64,000 bases of DNA, taken from assembly GCA_032622095.1 (NCBI GenBank), contig CP136069.1, positions 168,694,394-168,758,393 on the forward strand, in the 5' to 3' direction. Every line of letters starts with the position of its first letter. Position 1 is the stretch's first letter. The notes beneath the pieces are model-generated. The model was given only the letters and a program-made list of their open reading frames with translations. It searched no databases and was not told where the DNA came from. Made by a program: the position numbers and the translations under genes. Shown one piece after another: positions 63,190 to 64,000 of this stretch. The DNA comes from Siphonodentalium dalli (taxonomy: Eukaryota; Mollusca; Scaphopoda; Gadilida; Siphonodentaliidae).

Positions 63190-63453
63190 ATTACTTTTGG
63201 ATTGACGGATACGATATTGACAATGATGACACGTGGTATACTTGGGACCGGAAGCCGCTTCCCTTCATTGATTGGCGTAGCGGTAACCCTGACAACGGAG
63301 CAGCAGACTGTATCTATATACATTACAGTTCAAGCCAAGCCAAGTATGAGATGGCTGATTGGGAGTGCGTTAACGATAAAGTACTGTATATCTGCCAAAT
63401 ATATATTAATACCACGACGACAATGACGATTCCACATCCTACGACCACTGCAA
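63190..63453 (+). CDS. C-type lectin domain, C-terminal half exon with Thr-rich linker (CTLD n+1)
   Basis: The acceptor TTTTTCTCTCGCAG ends at 63189 and the donor is a strong GTAAGT at 63454. The 264 bases (88 codons) are phase 1-1. The frame encodes YFWIDGYDID, DTWYTWD, LPFIDWRSGNPDN, ADCIYI, MADWEC and LYICQ, then a Thr-rich linker shorter than in the exon at 6928. Joined to 20048-20254 it makes a complete CTLD with six cysteines. As in the sister exon, NPD replaces EPN/QPD and WND is missing, so ligand type is uncertain. Without splicing at 63454 the frame would run on to a stop at 63597, but the phase match and donor argue for splicing. Identity to the 6928 exon is high, which marks a recent duplication. 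Confidence 0.87.
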
Positions 63454-63455
63454 GT

Positions 63456-63683
63456 AAGTATGTTCCAAACAGATACCATGGGACAATGCAGGGGGAGTGG
63501 CGACAGGGGATAGACACACCACAACTATGGTCCAAATTTACAACATTGGGAACATCTTGCTGTTTGAACATCCGTTGGCAAATTTCATATCGAATATAAG
63601 ATGATTATTTTCTGATAGTTTGATATTCCGACCTGTATTTAAAGTGCTGTTTTTAGAACAAAACTCGAAAAGATTTTTAAACT
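63456..63683 (+). other. Intronic sequence conserved with 8299-8523
   Basis: Paralogous to the segment after the first lectin exon, but without the 1.07-kb insertion found there, so it preserves the ancestral arrangement next to the donor. Confidence 0.75.
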
Positions 63684-63906
63684 GTCGGTTTTAGACTTAA
63701 TGGAATGTACAGGACTTCCAAGCCTCGGCTTTAGACTTAATGGAATGTACCGGACTTCCAAGCCTCGATTTTAGACTTAATGGAATGTATCGGACTTCCA
63801 AGTCTCGGTTTTAGACTTAATGGAATGTACCGGACTTCCAAGCCTCGATTTTAGACTTAATGGAATGTATCGGACTTCCAAGCCTTGGTTTTAGACTTAA
63901 AGGATT
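63684..63906. repeat. 40-bp minisatellite, about 5.6 copies
   Basis: Same 40-bp family as 8524-9443, in the matching intron position. The large difference in copy number shows expansion or contraction after duplication. 63907-64000 shows nothing recognisable. Confidence 0.93.
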
Positions 63907-64000
63907 GGTATCCTGATGAAACAACAAAACACTATCGGAAAGCCACCCTATTGTGATCACAATGATCCAAGTCCCATAACAATCGCGTAATAAATAAGCC

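Noticed and set aside
63123-63599. Single-exon 158-codon gene covering the lectin half-domain
   Set aside because: The part before 63190 is intron (acceptor present, paralogous to 6866-6927), and a phase-matched GTAAGT donor at 63454 argues that the 3' part is also intronic.

Overview
This is animal (metazoan) genomic DNA, probably from a marine invertebrate such as a mollusc, other lophotrochozoan or lancelet. The evidence is AT-rich, intron-like sequence crowded with DNA-transposon remnants, a CR1/jockey-type LINE with a 2A-like N-terminus, minisatellites, a huge satellite array, and split exons of a secreted or cell-surface C-type lectin domain (CTLD) protein with Thr-rich linkers. There are no bacterial-style genes, and I recognised no rRNA or tRNA gene. 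The species cannot be fixed from the sequence alone.

The only host protein-coding signal is three CTLD exons on the + strand. They are a C-terminal half exon at 6928-7218, an N-terminal half exon at 20048-20254, and a second C-terminal half exon at 63190-63453. All have consensus acceptors, and all three are symmetrical phase 1-1 exons. The 20048 and 63190 exons join in frame to give one complete six-cysteine CTLD, so their intron is 42.9 kb. The phases also let the 6928 exon splice in frame to the 20048 exon, so the window may be part of one multi-CTLD gene rather than two tandem genes.

Layout: 1-6927 is the tail of the intron before the first C-half exon. It holds a 2113-bp tandem duplication (1-3846), MULE-like transposon ends, a 20-bp minisatellite, a PIF/Harbinger-like element (3900-5056) and a dead LINE tail. 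7219-9443 is intron with foldback palindromes and a 23-copy 40-bp minisatellite. 9564-11370 is a TTAA-type TIR element. 11632-18275 is a diverged satellite split by a 4.2-kb MULE-like element (12680-16887, 97-bp TIRs, 9-bp TSD). 18365-19850 holds a MITE and a large foldback element. 20291-23470 is paralogous to the intron at 1-6865. 24229-27770 is a nearly full ORF2 of a LINE on the - strand. 28200-32445 is mixed repeats and MITEs. 32446-61826 is 23.5 head-to-tail, almost identical copies of a 1249-bp unit. 61827-63189 is degenerate repeat and the end of the intron. 63454-64000 repeats the 40-bp minisatellite arrangement seen after the first lectin exon.

The two introns before the two C-half exons are paralogous and colinear. 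Relative to the first, the second carries about 39.7 kb of extra DNA (23471-63128) between two recognisable breakpoints. That DNA contains the LINE and the whole 1249-bp array.
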